Shown piece by piece: positions 28,701 to 38,577 of a stretch of 64,000 nt of DNA (positions are counted from its first letter, which is position 1; each line of letters begins with the position of its first letter). A program made the translations under genes and the position numbers. The notes below the pieces were generated by a model, which was not told where the DNA came from, did no database searches, and saw only the letters and a program-made list of their open reading frames with translations. Source of the DNA: Luteimonas colneyensis (GTDB lineage Bacteria; Pseudomonadota; Gammaproteobacteria; Xanthomonadales; Xanthomonadaceae); the NCBI RefSeq assembly GCF_014836665.1, contig NZ_JACSQJ010000003.1:124001-188000 (forward strand). The letters run 5' to 3'.

Positions 28701-29852
28701 GACCCGCGCCAGGCCGGGATCGACCACGTAGTGGATCCGCGGCACGGTCAGCGAGGTTTCGGCGACGTTGGTCGCGAGCACGATGCGGCGCTGCGGGCCG
28801 GGATTGAACACCCGGTCCTGGTCCTTCGCCGACAGCCGCGCGTACAGCGGCAACACTTCGGTGTGGCGGTACTTGCGGCCTTCCAGCGCGCGGTGCGCGT
28901 CGCGGATCTCGCGCTCGCCGGGCAGGAACACCAGCACGTCGCCGCCCATCCCGCTGCCGCCGCGGATGATCTCGTCGCAGGCGGCGACGATGCCCTCGCT
29001 GACCGACATGCCGTTGCCGTCGCCGTCGCCCCCCGCCGCGGCGCTGCCGTCCAGCGGCCGGTAGCGGGTGTCCACCGGATAGCCTCGGCCCTCGACTTCG
29101 ACCACCGGCGCATCGTCGAAGTGCGCGGCGAAGCGCGCGGTGTCGATGGTGGCCGAGGTCACCACCAGCTTCAGGTCCGGGCGTCGCGCCAGCAGCTGCT
29201 TCAGGTAGCCAAGGAGGAAGTCGATGTTGAGGCTGCGCTCGTGCGCCTCGTCGATGATCAGGGTGTCGTAGCGCGACAGCCAGCGGTCGGACTGCATCTC
29301 CGCCAGCAGGATGCCGTCGGTCATGAACTTGACCGCGGTCTGCTCGCCCACGTTCTCGGTGAAGCGCACCTGGTAGCCGACCGCGCCGCCCAGCGGCACC
29401 TGCAGCTCCTCGGCCACGCGCCGCGCCACCGCGCGCGCGGCGATGCGTCGCGGCTGGGTACAGCCGATCATGCCCGCCGCGCCGCGGCCGGCGGCCAGGC
29501 ACAGCTTGGGCAGCTGGGTGGTCTTGCCGGAGCCGGTCTCGCCGGCCACCACGACCACCTGGTGCGTGCGCAGCAGCTCCACGATGCGGTCGGCCTCGGC
29601 GGCGATCGGCAGCGACGGGTCGACCGTCGCCCGCGGCAGGCTGGCGGCACGTGCCTCGCGCTGCGCCAGCGAGCGCGCCAGCGCCTGCTCGAAGGCCTTG
29701 CGCGCGGCATCGTCGCCGCGGGCCTGCTCCCAGCGGCGCCACAGCCCGAGCAGGCGCCCGCGGTCGCGGCTCAGCGCGGCGTCCACGGCCTTGCGCGCGG
29801 CCCGCCTTGACCCCGGGCTTGCATCGGCAGGACTAGACTCCATCTCGTTCAT
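25725..29852 (-). CDS. hrpA: ATP-dependent RNA helicase HrpA
   Basis: A 1375-residue DEAH-box helicase. Walker A is at about 103 (GETGSGKTTQLPK), DEAH at about 199 (IIDEAHERSLNIDFLL), then SATIDTARFA, TNVAETSLTVP and QRAGRCGRVAPG, with the large C-terminal HrpA-specific region (DUF3418-like). The size matches the E. coli protein. An Arg-rich insert near residue 650 (GPRRRRRGARGPSRGG) is unusual. HrpA helps rescue collided or stalled ribosomes and processes mRNA. It is divergent from dps with an 81-bp gap. Confidence 0.96.
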   Translation of the reverse strand: MNEMESSPADASPGSRRAARKAVDAALSRDRGRLLGLWRRWEQARGDDAARKAFEQALARSLAQREARAASLPRATVDPSLPIAAEADRIVELLRTHQVVVVAGETGSGKTTQLPKLCLAAGRGAAGMIGCTQPRRIAARAVARRVAEELQVPLGGAVGYQVRFTENVGEQTAVKFMTDGILLAEMQSDRWLSRYDTLIIDEAHERSLNIDFLLGYLKQLLARRPDLKLVVTSATIDTARFAAHFDDAPVVEVEGRGYPVDTRYRPLDGSAAAGGDGDGNGMSVSEGIVAACDEIIRGGSGMGGDVLVFLPGEREIRDAHRALEGRKYRHTEVLPLYARLSAKDQDRVFNPGPQRRIVLATNVAETSLTVPRIHYVVDPGLARVKRYSPRQKLDRLHIEPVSQASANQRAGRCGRVAPGTCYRLYDEADFAARPAFTDPEIRRASLAGVILRMLSLGLGAIEDFPFLEPPDARAVADGWQQLAELGAVDGRRALTAIGRQMARLPVDVKLARMLVAAHDHHCMREMLVIAAFLGIQDPRERPADQRAAADAAHAAFADPKSEFVAILRLWEAYRAAHEDMTQSQLRKWADRNFLGFLRLREWRELHRQLKLQCAELGWSEEARAGDALFAAGAAEPAQPLAAEAPASAEDRRGPRRRRRGARGPSRGGDAEEVAAVAQARDLYQALHRALLAGLPTQVGHALPERDKRRQVAYEGPRGRRFQLFPGSTLASKPPPWLLSATLLDTEKVWALTNAAIEPEWVEAELAHLLSRRHFDPRWSRRQGRVVGSEQVALFGLVLAAARPFHYGAHYPEEARELFLRDGLVAGEINLRADVVARNRRTLASAEEEEAKQRRTGLVVDEDWMLRWYRDRVPTEITGAQAFDAWYATLEKDTRRALQWTRDDLLVADAGDADRFPAYFALGDARLAVHYRFEPGAPDDGMTVVVPLHLLNALDAPRLGWLAPGFVQDKATALLRGLPKALRRNFVPAPDFARAFAEAHGAADAATDSITGALARFLKRLTGADVAATDFDEPALEPHLRANLRLLDADGRRVLAESRDLDELRARFGARATDAFAAHASAGLAREALTAFPDSPIPVSVPGAGGVPAWPALQDEGDAVSLDVHADRAEAARLHPGGVRRLLAIALADRMRQARRQLPVQPKTALLYAAIESGAPREAGGPRPADTLREDLVDGAFAALTAEGLDDIRDPGAFAAHAEAVGKALFPEAMRRLQQAETILGKVAEVRAALEVKLMGWARGNLDDMQAQLAALVPPGFLRDVPADVLAGYPRYLKALAIRAGRALNDPARDQQRMLEVKPFADALARATAAGRVGDPGWQALRWELEELRVQLFAQELGARGGVSPKKLAARLAALT

Positions 29853-29933
29853 GCAGGTTCAGACATTCCTGATCGCGTCGTTTCCCCTCCCCATCGCGCG
29901 CATTGTCGCGCGCCGAACAGAAAGGACACAGTG

Positions 29934-30491
29934 ATGGCCAAGACCAAAGACAAGCCCAAGACCGCCAAGCGCACCGCCACGCCGGCCGCATCGCCCTCGG
30001 CCGCATCGATGGCCCCGGGCGTCGATATCGGGATCGCGGACAAGGATCGCAAGACGATCTCGCAGGACCTCGCGCAGTTCCTCTCCGACAGCTTCACCCT
30101 GTACCTGAAGACCCACAACTTCCACTGGAACGTGACCGGGCCGATGTTCAACTCGCTGCACGCGATGTTCATGGACCAGTACACCGAGCAGTGGAACGCG
30201 CTGGACGAGACCGCCGAGCGCATCCGCGCGCTGGGCTACAACGCGCCGGGCTCCTACGCGGAGTTCATCAAGCTCTCGACGATCACCGAAGAGCCGGGCC
30301 TGACCAAGGCGCCGGACTGGCAGGACATGGTGCGCCAGCTGGTGGAAGGCAACGAGGCCGTCTGCCGCACCGCGCGCAAGGCCCTCAGGCACGCCGACGA
30401 CGCCGGCGACGACCCGACCGTCGACCTGCTGACCCAGCGCCTGCAGGTGCACGAGAAGAACGCCTGGATGCTGCGCTCGCTGTTGCAGTGA
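29934..30491 (+). CDS. dps: Dps family DNA-binding ferritin-like protein
   Basis: A 185-residue mini-ferritin. The Lys/Thr/Ala-rich N-terminal tail ([20 protein letters not shown]) is of the DNA-binding kind. The ferroxidase region reads [11 protein letters not shown] and [10 protein letters not shown], with DETAER further on; four residues after the LHAM His, many Dps have Glu or Asp but here it is Met followed by Asp. It oxidises iron with peroxide and compacts DNA in stress. ATG 29934 has AAAGGA seven to eight bases upstream; GTG 29931 directly precedes it and is less likely. Confidence 0.93.
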   Translation: MAKTKDKPKTAKRTATPAASPSAASMAPGVDIGIADKDRKTISQDLAQFLSDSFTLYLKTHNFHWNVTGPMFNSLHAMFMDQYTEQWNALDETAERIRALGYNAPGSYAEFIKLSTITEEPGLTKAPDWQDMVRQLVEGNEAVCRTARKALRHADDAGDDPTVDLLTQRLQVHEKNAWMLRSLLQ

Positions 30492-30501
30492 TCCCTGCGC
30501 G

Positions 30502-30555
30502 GCCGGGGATCCCCGGCAGGTGCAAGGCGCAACGCCCGACCTCGCGTCGGGCGTT
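30502..30555 (+). terminator. tandem hairpins between dps and recQ, candidate terminator
   Basis: A perfect 16-bp palindrome GCCGGGGATCCCCGGC (30502-30517) is followed by a 10-bp stem AACGCCCGAC / GTCGGGCGTT with a 5-nt loop (30531-30555). There is no T-tract, so it is not a textbook intrinsic terminator. The position 10 bp after the dps stop fits a 3' end or mRNA-stabilising structure. Confidence 0.5.
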
Positions 30556-30597
30556 CGCGTTCCGGGGCCTGAGACGCCGGCCGGGTATCCTTGGCGC

Positions 30598-32433
<1,836 letters not shown>

Positions 32434-32464
32434 GGCCCGAACGCGGCACCTGCGGCCGGCTTCG

Positions 32465-32540
32465 TGGTGGGTCGTGATGGATTCGAACCATCGACCAGCG
32501 GATTAAAAGTCCGATGCTCTACCGACTGAGCTAACGACCC
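32465..32540 (-). tRNA. tRNA-Lys (anticodon TTT)
   Basis: A 76-nt cloverleaf read on the minus strand. The acceptor GGGTCGT pairs with ACGACCC, followed by an A discriminator and encoded CCA. D-arm has AGCTCAGTCGGTAGAGCA, the anticodon loop is CTTTTAA (anticodon TTT), and the T-arm is GGTTCGAATCC. A -10-like CATAAT lies at 32553-32558, about 12 nt upstream; no clear -35 is seen. It lies 31 bp past the convergent recQ stop. Confidence 0.98.
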
Positions 32541-32582
32541 GGCAGGCCGGGAATTATGTCATGGCCCCGGCGGTTGCTGTGG

Positions 32583-32596
32583 ATGACCTGGATCAG
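32583..32596 (+). promoter_or_regulatory. FNR/ANR-like box and promoter of the truncated hemoglobin gene
   Basis: ATGACCTGGATCAG matches 7 of the 10 specified positions of TTGAT-N4-ATCAA. A -10-like GATACT lies at 32620-32625, with its centre 33 bp from the box centre, the spacing of a class II FNR-activated promoter. The implied transcription start then falls at or just before ATG 32632, suggesting a leaderless or nearly leaderless mRNA. The core TGACCTGGATCA also precedes uspA in this window. Confidence 0.55.
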
Positions 32597-32631
32597 GGAC
32601 CGACGCCGGCGCGATCGTCGATACTGGCCGC

Positions 32632-33126
32632 ATGCTTCCTCCCGCCCCACCGTCACGACCAGCGGCGGCCGCCACGCACCTCCCCGACGAAGCCGGCATC
32701 ACCCGCCTGGTCCACGCCTTCTACGCCCGCGCGCGCGCCGACTGGCTGCTGGGCCCGGTCTTCGAAGCCGCCGTCGAGGACTGGGACGAACACCTCGACA
32801 CCCTCGTGCGCTTCTGGTGCTCGGTATTGCTGCGCGCCGGCACCTATCGTGGCAACCCCATGGCGGAGCATCGGCCGCTGGGCCTGGACGAGCAGCACTT
32901 CGCGCGCTGGCTGGCGCTCTGGGACCGCACCGCGCGCGAGGTGCTTCCGCGCGAACAGGCCCGCCACGTCTTCGAAACCGCCGAGCGCATCGGTCGCTCC
33001 CTGAGGATCGGGCTGGAGATCGACCCGCTGCGCCGGCTCCGCCGTGCCGGCGGCGAGCCGGCCTGCATCCACCGTCCCGCCGACGCCGGCCGCGCGCCTT
33101 CCGGCGAAGGACCTCAGTCGACGTAG
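32632..33126 (+). CDS. group III truncated hemoglobin-like protein
   Basis: 164 residues; a 2-on-2 globin fold of group III type. [26 protein letters not shown], split here as [15 protein letters not shown] plus [10 protein letters not shown], is the B/C-helix region with the Tyr/Phe-rich distal pocket. [17 protein letters not shown] leads into the E helix, and the proximal His candidate is in [16 protein letters not shown]. It probably binds O2 or NO for detoxification or redox sensing. A Pro/Ala-rich N-terminus and Arg-rich tail are extra. Its last 13 nt overlap the 3' end of queC (convergent). No good Shine-Dalgarno is seen, in keeping with the leaderless proposal. Confidence 0.85.
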   Translation: MLPPAPPSRPAAAATHLPDEAGITRLVHAFYARARADWLLGPVFEAAVEDWDEHLDTLVRFWCSVLLRAGTYRGNPMAEHRPLGLDEQHFARWLALWDRTAREVLPREQARHVFETAERIGRSLRIGLEIDPLRRLRRAGGEPACIHRPADAGRAPSGEGPQST

Positions 33127-33782
33127 CGGGTCGTATCCACGGCCCCGGCCGCCACGAACCCCTCGGCGCGCAGCACGCAGGCGTCGCAGTGCCCGCATGC
33201 CCGGCCCCGGTCATCGGCGCGGTAGCACGACACGGTCTGCGCGAAATCCACGCCCAGGCGCAGCCCTTCGCGCACGATGTCGCCCTTGGACAGGTGCTGC
33301 AGCGGCGCATGCACGCGGATGCCGGCGCCTTCCACGCCGGCCTGGGTGGCCAGGTTGGCGAGGCGCTGGAAGGCGTCGATGAACTCCGGGCGGCAGTCCG
33401 GATAGCCGGAGTAGTCGACCGCGTTGACGCCGCAGAAGATGTCCGCCGCGCCCAGCACTTCGGCCCAGCCGAGCGCGATCGACAGCATGATGGTGTTGCG
33501 CGCGGGCACGTAGGTCACCGGGATGCCGTCGGCGCCCGCCTCGGGCACTTCGATGTCGGCGGTCAGCGCCGAGCCGCCGATCGCGCGCAGGTCCACGCCC
33601 ACGACCTTGTGCTGGACCGCGCCCTGCGCGGCTGCCAGCGCGGCGGCCGCGTCCAGTTCGGAGGTGTGGCGCTGGCCGTAGGCGACGCTCAGCGCGTGCA
33701 CGGCGAAGCCCTGCTCGCGGGCCATGGCGAGGACGACGGCGGAATCCATGCCGCCGGACACGAGGACGACTGCGTTCTTCAA
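33114..33782 (-). CDS. queC: 7-cyano-7-deazaguanine synthase QueC
   Basis: A 222-residue enzyme converting 7-carboxy-7-deazaguanine to preQ0 with ATP and ammonia, in queuosine synthesis. The PP-loop is [15 protein letters not shown], followed by [14 protein letters not shown] and a zinc site of four Cys ([19 protein letters not shown]). It begins with TTG 33782; GGAG eight bases upstream supports this start, and no ATG replaces it. It lies 67 bp downstream of queE on the same strand, so the two pathway genes are probably one unit. Confidence 0.95.
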   Translation of the reverse strand: MKNAVVLVSGGMDSAVVLAMAREQGFAVHALSVAYGQRHTSELDAAAALAAAQGAVQHKVVGVDLRAIGGSALTADIEVPEAGADGIPVTYVPARNTIMLSIALGWAEVLGAADIFCGVNAVDYSGYPDCRPEFIDAFQRLANLATQAGVEGAGIRVHAPLQHLSKGDIVREGLRLGVDFAQTVSCYRADDRGRACGHCDACVLRAEGFVAAGAVDTTRYVD

Positions 33783-33849
33783 ACCTGCTGCTCCATTGCT
33801 GTGTCGGGGACCGCCACGACCGCGGCGCCGTTCTCGAGGTGGCGCGGAC

Positions 33850-34536
33850 TCAGCGCCCCGGCTCGTCGTTCCAGAGGATCTTGTGCAGCTGCATCTGGAA
33901 GCGCACCGGCAGCCGGTCTTCGACGATCCAGTCGGCCAGTTCGCGCGCGTCGACCTCCGACTTGCTGGGCGAGAACAGCACGTCGCAGCGCTGGTGGATG
34001 GCGTGGCGCGCCACGACCTCGCGCGCCCACTCGTAGTCGGCGCGGCTGCAGACGACGAACTTGACCTGGTCGTGCGGCGTGAGCAGCTCGAGGTTGCTCC
34101 AGAGGTTGCGCGCCTCCTCGCCCGAGCCCGGCGTCTTGATATCGAGCACGCGCGAGACCCGCGGGTCGACCCCGGCGATGTCGATCGCGCCCGAGGTCTC
34201 GAGCGACACCACGTAGCCGGCGTCGCAGAGCCGGCGGAGCAGGCCGAGGCAGCGCTTCTGCGACAGCGGCTCGCCGCCGGTCACGCAGACATGGCGCACG
34301 CCGTGCGCCGCGACTTCGGAGAAGATCGCGTCGACATCGCGCCATTCGCCGCCGTGGAAGGCGTAGGCGGTGTCGCAGTAGGTGCAGCGCAGCGGGCACC
34401 CCGTCAGGCGGACGAACACGGTCGGCCAGCCGGCGTCGCGCGCCTCGCCCTGGAGCGACAGGAAGATCTCGGTGATGCGAAGCCGGTCCGGGAGCGCGGC
34501 GGCGGCCGCGCCGGACTCGGCGGAGGGGGTATTCAT
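33850..34536 (-). CDS. queE: 7-carboxy-7-deazaguanine synthase QueE (radical SAM)
   Basis: A 228-residue radical SAM enzyme with CxxxCxxC at Cys47, Cys51 and Cys54 (CPLRCTYCD). SLQGEA near the N-terminus, [11 protein letters not shown] and [12 protein letters not shown] are family marks. It converts carboxy-tetrahydropterin to CDG upstream of QueC. It follows cpoB by 61 bp on the same strand; the tol-pal-cpoB-queE-queC order is common in gammaproteobacteria. Confidence 0.95.
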   Translation of the reverse strand: MNTPSAESGAAAAALPDRLRITEIFLSLQGEARDAGWPTVFVRLTGCPLRCTYCDTAYAFHGGEWRDVDAIFSEVAAHGVRHVCVTGGEPLSQKRCLGLLRRLCDAGYVVSLETSGAIDIAGVDPRVSRVLDIKTPGSGEEARNLWSNLELLTPHDQVKFVVCSRADYEWAREVVARHAIHQRCDVLFSPSKSEVDARELADWIVEDRLPVRFQMQLHKILWNDEPGR

Positions 34537-34597
34537 GCCGGCGATTGTACCGCGGCCTCCACCTGCCCCGCGGGCCGGCGGGCGCGGCCGCGGCCCC

Positions 34598-35434
34598 TCA
34601 GCGCAGGCTGTTGAGCTGGATCGAACGCAGGCGGTCGTCGGCGGTGCGCGCGGCGTCGGTGCCCGGGTACTGCTCGGTCACGCGGACCAGGGTGGCCTCG
34701 GCGGCGACCAGGTCGCGCTGGCCGTACTGCGACAGGCCGACCTTGAGCAGGGCGCCGGGCGCCTTGTCGTGGGTGGGCCACCGCTCCAGCAGGCTGCGGA
34801 ACTGCGCTTGTGCGCTGGCATAGTCCTGGGTGACGTAATGGCTCTCGCCCAGCCAGTAGGTGGCATTGGGCGCATAGGAGCCCGTCGGGTACAGGCGCAG
34901 GAACTCGGTGAACAGGGCCGCCGCTCCGGCGTAGTCGCCACCGCGCAGGGCGGCGAACGCGGTTTCGTAGGCGCCGCGCTCGTCGGCCGCGTTCGCCAGC
35001 AGCCCGGCGTCGCCGAACACGATCGGTGCGTCTGCGGCAGCGGCAGCGGCGGGAGCGGCAGCGGAGGGAGCGGCCGCGGCCGGCGCCGGCGAGGCGGCCG
35101 CACCCGCCTCGCCCGCCGGCGGGGCTGCCGCCCCACCCTCGAGGCGGTTCAGGCGGTCGTCGGCGTCGAGGTACTGGTTGCGGACGCTGGTCTCCAGCGC
35201 CTGGTTCTGCTGCTGCAGCTCCTCGACCTGGCCGCGAAGCGCGCGCACTTCGCTGCGCAGCGCGGTGAGCTGGTTGAGGAGGTCGATGTTGCCCTGGTTG
35301 TTCGAGGCCTGCGCTTCGAGCGCGGCCACGCGCTCGCCGAGGCTGGCGCGCTGCGCGGCGGCCGGAGGCGCCACCAGGGCGGCCGCGGCGGCGGTTGTGA
35401 AGACGAGGCTGGTCAGGAGATGGCTGCGGATCAT
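34598..35434 (-). CDS. cpoB: CpoB/YbgF, Tol-Pal coordinator of cell division
   Basis: A 278-residue periplasmic protein. The signal peptide starts at ATG 35434 (MIRSHLLTSLVF). An N-terminal trimerising coiled coil (ERVAALEAQASNNQGNIDLL; LRGQVEELQQQNQALE) leads to an Ala/Pro linker and C-terminal TPRs (YETAFAALRGGDYAGAAALF; AQFRSLLERWPTHDKAPGAL). CpoB links PBP1b activity to TolA during constriction; mrcB is also in this window. It is the last gene of the tol-pal run. Confidence 0.94.
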   Translation of the reverse strand: MIRSHLLTSLVFTTAAAAALVAPPAAAQRASLGERVAALEAQASNNQGNIDLLNQLTALRSEVRALRGQVEELQQQNQALETSVRNQYLDADDRLNRLEGGAAAPPAGEAGAAASPAPAAAAPSAAAPAAAAAADAPIVFGDAGLLANAADERGAYETAFAALRGGDYAGAAALFTEFLRLYPTGSYAPNATYWLGESHYVTQDYASAQAQFRSLLERWPTHDKAPGALLKVGLSQYGQRDLVAAEATLVRVTEQYPGTDAARTADDRLRSIQLNSLR

Positions 35435-35528
35435 GGCCTTGGGAACCGTTTTTCGGACTCTTGAAAGACAATCGGCAGCTGGCGGGGTTCCCGCCAGCTG
35501 CCGACGCATTGCCACCTGTGTCGCCGGT

Positions 35529-36041
35529 TCAGCGGGCGGTGTAGGTGATCTCGACGCGGCGGTTCTTGGCCCAGCAGTCCTCGCTCGACGCGGTGCAGGT
35601 CGGGCGCTCTTCGCCGTAGCTGGTCACGGTCTGCTGGCCGGCGGAGCCACCGTTGGCCTGGAGGGCGGACGACACCGCGTTGCCGCGGCGCTCGCCGAGG
35701 CCGAGGTTGTAGTCGCGGCTGCCGCGCTCGTCGGCGTGGCCTTCCAGGGTGATGCGGGCCGAAGGGCGGTCACGCAGGTACTTGGCATGGCAGGCCATCG
35801 CGGCCTGGAATTCCGGACGCAGCGACTCCTGGTCGAAGTCGAAGTACACCGTGCGCTGGCGCAGGCAGGCGTCGGTGTCCAGGTCCTCGGGGCCGTAGGC
35901 GCCCGGGGTGGTGGCCGGCTGGGTGGTGGTCGGGGTGGTCGGGGTGGTATCGACCGGGGCTTCTTCCTTGACCTTCTTGGAGCAGGCAACGGCGGCCGTG
36001 CAGAGCAGGGCCGTGAGCAGTACGCGGGTTGGGGTCTTCAT
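35529..36041 (-). CDS. pal: Pal, peptidoglycan-associated outer-membrane lipoprotein
   Basis: 170 residues. A lipobox (AAVAC, Cys20) gives an outer-membrane anchor. A Thr/Pro linker is followed by an OmpA-like domain with TVYFDFDQESL, LEGHADERGSRDYNLGLGER and KNRRVEI, which bind diaminopimelate of peptidoglycan. Two extra Cys (TCTASSEDCW) may form a disulfide loop. It lies between tolB and cpoB, 64 bp after the tolB stop. Confidence 0.97.
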   Translation of the reverse strand: MKTPTRVLLTALLCTAAVACSKKVKEEAPVDTTPTTPTTTQPATTPGAYGPEDLDTDACLRQRTVYFDFDQESLRPEFQAAMACHAKYLRDRPSARITLEGHADERGSRDYNLGLGERRGNAVSSALQANGGSAGQQTVTSYGEERPTCTASSEDCWAKNRRVEITYTAR

Positions 36042-36105
36042 CTCTCGTCGATCCTTCTGCAGATGGGCAGTGCTTCACATTGCTGTATCGGCCGTGTACG
36101 CCGCG

Positions 36106-37446
36106 TCACCGCTGGCGGTACGGCCCCCACGCCGGCTCGCGGACGTTGCCGTCTGCAAGTACCAGCCGCTGGCGCACGCGACCGTCGGCCGAGACTGCGT
36201 AAAGGACTCCCCTTGCGCCTTCCCTGCCCGCATACAGGACCATGCTGGCGTTCGGGGCGAAGCTCGGTGATTCATCGAGCGACCCCGGCGACAGCGTGGA
36301 CCAGCGCGGCGTACCGAGGCTGCGGTCCAGCAGTGCGATACGGTATACGTTTCCTGAACCCTGCGCCACGGCGATCTTGCTGTCGTCGAAGGACACCGTG
36401 GGGCTGGCGTTGTAGTTGCCCTGGAAGGTCACCCGCGTGGCGCTGCCGCCGGTGGCCGGGACCTGGTAGACCTGCGGCCGCCCGCCACGGTCGGAGGTGA
36501 AGTAGATGCTGCGGCCGTCGGCGCTCCACACCGGCTCGGTGTCGATGCCCATCTGGCTGGTCAGCTGGGTCAGGGCCTTGCTGCCGAGGTCCATCACGTA
36601 GATCTCGGGGCTGCCACTGCGCGAGAGCGTCAGCGCCAGGCGGTTGCCGTCGGGCGAGAACGCCGGCGAGCTGTTGATGCCGCGGAAGCTGGCCACGCGC
36701 TCGCGCGCGCCGGTGCCCAGGTCCTGGATGTAGATCGCGGAGTTGTTGTTGTGCTCGAAGGAGACGTAGGCCAGGCGGCGCCCGTCCGGGCTCCAGCTCG
36801 GCGACATCAGCGGCTCGGTCGAACGCACCACCACCTGCGGATTGTGGCCGTCCGCATCGGCGACCATCAGCGCATAGCGGGTGGCGTCGCCGGTGCCGGT
36901 GGAGGTCACGTAGGCGATGCGGGTCCAGAACGCGCCGCGCACGCCGAGGATCTTCTCGTAGATGGCGTCGGCGATCTGGTGGCCGACGTCGCGCATGGCG
37001 TTGGCGCGGCCGGTCATCGCGATGCCGAGCAGTCGCTCCTGCTTCGCCACGTCGAACAGTTCGTATTCGACCCGGTAGGCGCCGCCGCCGGCGTCGACCA
37101 CGCGACCGACGACCAGGAAGTCCTGCCGGAGCGTGCGCCAGGTGGCGTAGTTGACCTCGCCGCCCCGGGTGGGGCGCTCGATCATGTCCTGCTCGGGCAG
37201 GCCCCGGAACTGGCCCGAACGCGACAGGTCCTCGCGCACCACGCGGGCGACGTCGGTCTCGGGCGCCGCGCCGCTGCCCTGGTAGGGCATGGGCACCACC
37301 GCGATCGGCAGCGCCTGCGCGTTGCCGCCGACGATGTCGATCTCGAGGCCGCCCTGCTGCGCGCTGGCGGCGAACGGCAGGAGGAGTGCAAGACAGGCGA
37401 TCAGCCACGCGCGCGTGGTGGCCAGCCGGCGTTGGATGCGGGTCAT
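36106..37446 (-). CDS. tolB: TolB, periplasmic beta-propeller of Tol-Pal
   Basis: 446 residues with a signal peptide (ATTRAWLIACLALLLPFAAS, cleavage near SAQQ). The N-terminal domain (EIDIVGGNAQALPIAVVPMP) precedes a propeller whose blades repeat SPSWSPDGRRLAYVS, SPAFSPDGNRLALT and EPVWSADGRSIYFTS. It shuttles between Pal and TolA. ATG 37446 (MTRIQRRL) is chosen to start the signal peptide. A 177-bp gap with a REP-like element separates it from tolA. Confidence 0.97.
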   Translation of the reverse strand: MTRIQRRLATTRAWLIACLALLLPFAASAQQGGLEIDIVGGNAQALPIAVVPMPYQGSGAAPETDVARVVREDLSRSGQFRGLPEQDMIERPTRGGEVNYATWRTLRQDFLVVGRVVDAGGGAYRVEYELFDVAKQERLLGIAMTGRANAMRDVGHQIADAIYEKILGVRGAFWTRIAYVTSTGTGDATRYALMVADADGHNPQVVVRSTEPLMSPSWSPDGRRLAYVSFEHNNNSAIYIQDLGTGARERVASFRGINSSPAFSPDGNRLALTLSRSGSPEIYVMDLGSKALTQLTSQMGIDTEPVWSADGRSIYFTSDRGGRPQVYQVPATGGSATRVTFQGNYNASPTVSFDDSKIAVAQGSGNVYRIALLDRSLGTPRWSTLSPGSLDESPSFAPNASMVLYAGREGARGVLYAVSADGRVRQRLVLADGNVREPAWGPYRQR

Positions 37447-37530
37447 ACCGGGCTCCGGGGTTGGATCAGACAAGGCTGACAGGATGGCTGTGAAGGCGCT
37501 CACAAGGATGAACGGCGTCCCCAACGACAC

Positions 37531-37606
37531 TCCATGGCCGCGACCTCTTCCGCAACGCGACCGCGGCTTCGCATGGGGTCGGTCGGGGCCATAGCCGCTC
37601 CTGCAC
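37531..37606. repeat. REP/BIME-like inverted repeat between tolA and tolB
   Basis: An imperfect inverted repeat: ATGGCCGCGACC at the left against GGTCGGGGCCAT at the right (one mismatch), with an inner segment rich in GCGACCGCGGCTTCGC. The right end reads AGCCGCTCCTGC, a variant of the xanthomonad REP terminus AGCCGCTCCTAC. It sits within the tol operon and may modulate tolA/tolB mRNA or end part of the transcripts. Confidence 0.55.
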
Positions 37607-37623
37607 ATGCCGGCGAAGGGGCG

Positions 37624-38577
37624 CTAGCGATCCTGCGCCTCGAAGTTGAGGTTGAGCTGGCGGTTGAAGACGCTCTCGAAGCCGGCATAGGGCAAGGGCT
37701 GCGCCTTGAGCACCGCCGCTTCCACCGAACGCCGGCCGAGCTCGTCGAACGGGCACGAGGGCGCGACCTCCGCCTTGACCACGGTGCCGCCGCGCACCTG
37801 GGTGATGACGATCCGGCAGCGCTGGCCCAGCGGCACGTTCTCGGGGCGGGTCCAGTTCTGCAGGATCGCCTCCTGGATCGCCGCGGCGTAGCGCGCGGAC
37901 AGGCCCGGATCGACGCCCTCGTTGCCCGGCGGCGGCGTGCCGCTGGACGACGCCTGCTCGGACGCCTGCTCGGCCCGGCTCTGCGCGATCCGCTCCAGGC
38001 GTCGTTCGGCCTCGCGCTGTTCGCGCTGGGCCTGCTCGCGCTGGCGCCGGATCTCGGCGAGCTTCTGCTCGGCCAGGCGTCGCTTCTGCTCGGCCTCTTC
38101 CTGCTTGCGCTCGCGCTCGGTCAGGTCGATCTGCTCCTGGCGGCGCTTCTCCTCCTGCTCGCGCTCGGCGGTCTCGCGCGCGATCGCCTCGCGGCGCACC
38201 TCATCCTGGTCCACGGGCGACGGCTCGGGCACCTGCACCTGGGGCGCGGGCTGGGGCTCCACCGGCGCCTCCTCGGGCAGCGGCTCCGGGATCGGCTGCG
38301 GCTCGGGCGTGGCATCCTCGACCACCACCGGGTCCGGCTCGGGCACGGGCTCAGGGGTGGGCGGCGTGGGATCCGGCCTTTGCTGCAGCGTTCGCCGCAT
38401 CGCCGGCGACAGGTCGCTGGCGTCGATGAGCTCGGCGCTGACCGGCGAGCCCGCGGCCGACGGCGGGTTCGCGCTGCGCGTCCACCACAGGCCGGCGAAC
38501 ATCAGCGCGAACAGCGCCACGTGCAGCAGCAGGGCCAGCACCACCGCGCGCGTGGTATCGGCGCGTTGCTCTCGCAT
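37624..38577 (-). CDS. tolA: TolA, membrane-anchored linker of Tol-Pal
   Basis: 317 residues. A membrane helix at ~11-33 (AVVLALLLHVALFALMFAGL) is followed by a Pro/Glu-rich stretch (~65-120, e.g. PTPEPVPEPDPV), a charged helical domain (~120-215, Glu/Arg/Gln-rich) and a C-terminal TolA domain (LSARYAAAIQEAILQNWTRP) with Cys pair residues. The Pro-rich segment ahead of a rather short helix is typical of xanthomonads. Its ATG overlaps the tolR stop by 1 nt. Confidence 0.95.
   Translation of the reverse strand: MREQRADTTRAVVLALLLHVALFALMFAGLWWTRSANPPSAAGSPVSAELIDASDLSPAMRRTLQQRPDPTPPTPEPVPEPDPVVVEDATPEPQPIPEPLPEEAPVEPQPAPQVQVPEPSPVDQDEVRREAIARETAEREQEEKRRQEQIDLTERERKQEEAEQKRRLAEQKLAEIRRQREQAQREQREAERRLERIAQSRAEQASEQASSSGTPPPGNEGVDPGLSARYAAAIQEAILQNWTRPENVPLGQRCRIVITQVRGGTVVKAEVAPSCPFDELGRRSVEAAVLKAQPLPYAGFESVFNRQLNLNFEAQDR

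Noticed and set aside
26205..29810. Long plus-strand open frame opposite hrpA
   Set aside because: Composition is Arg/Gly/His/Gln noise typical of antisense frames in GC-rich DNA; HrpA motifs are on the other strand.
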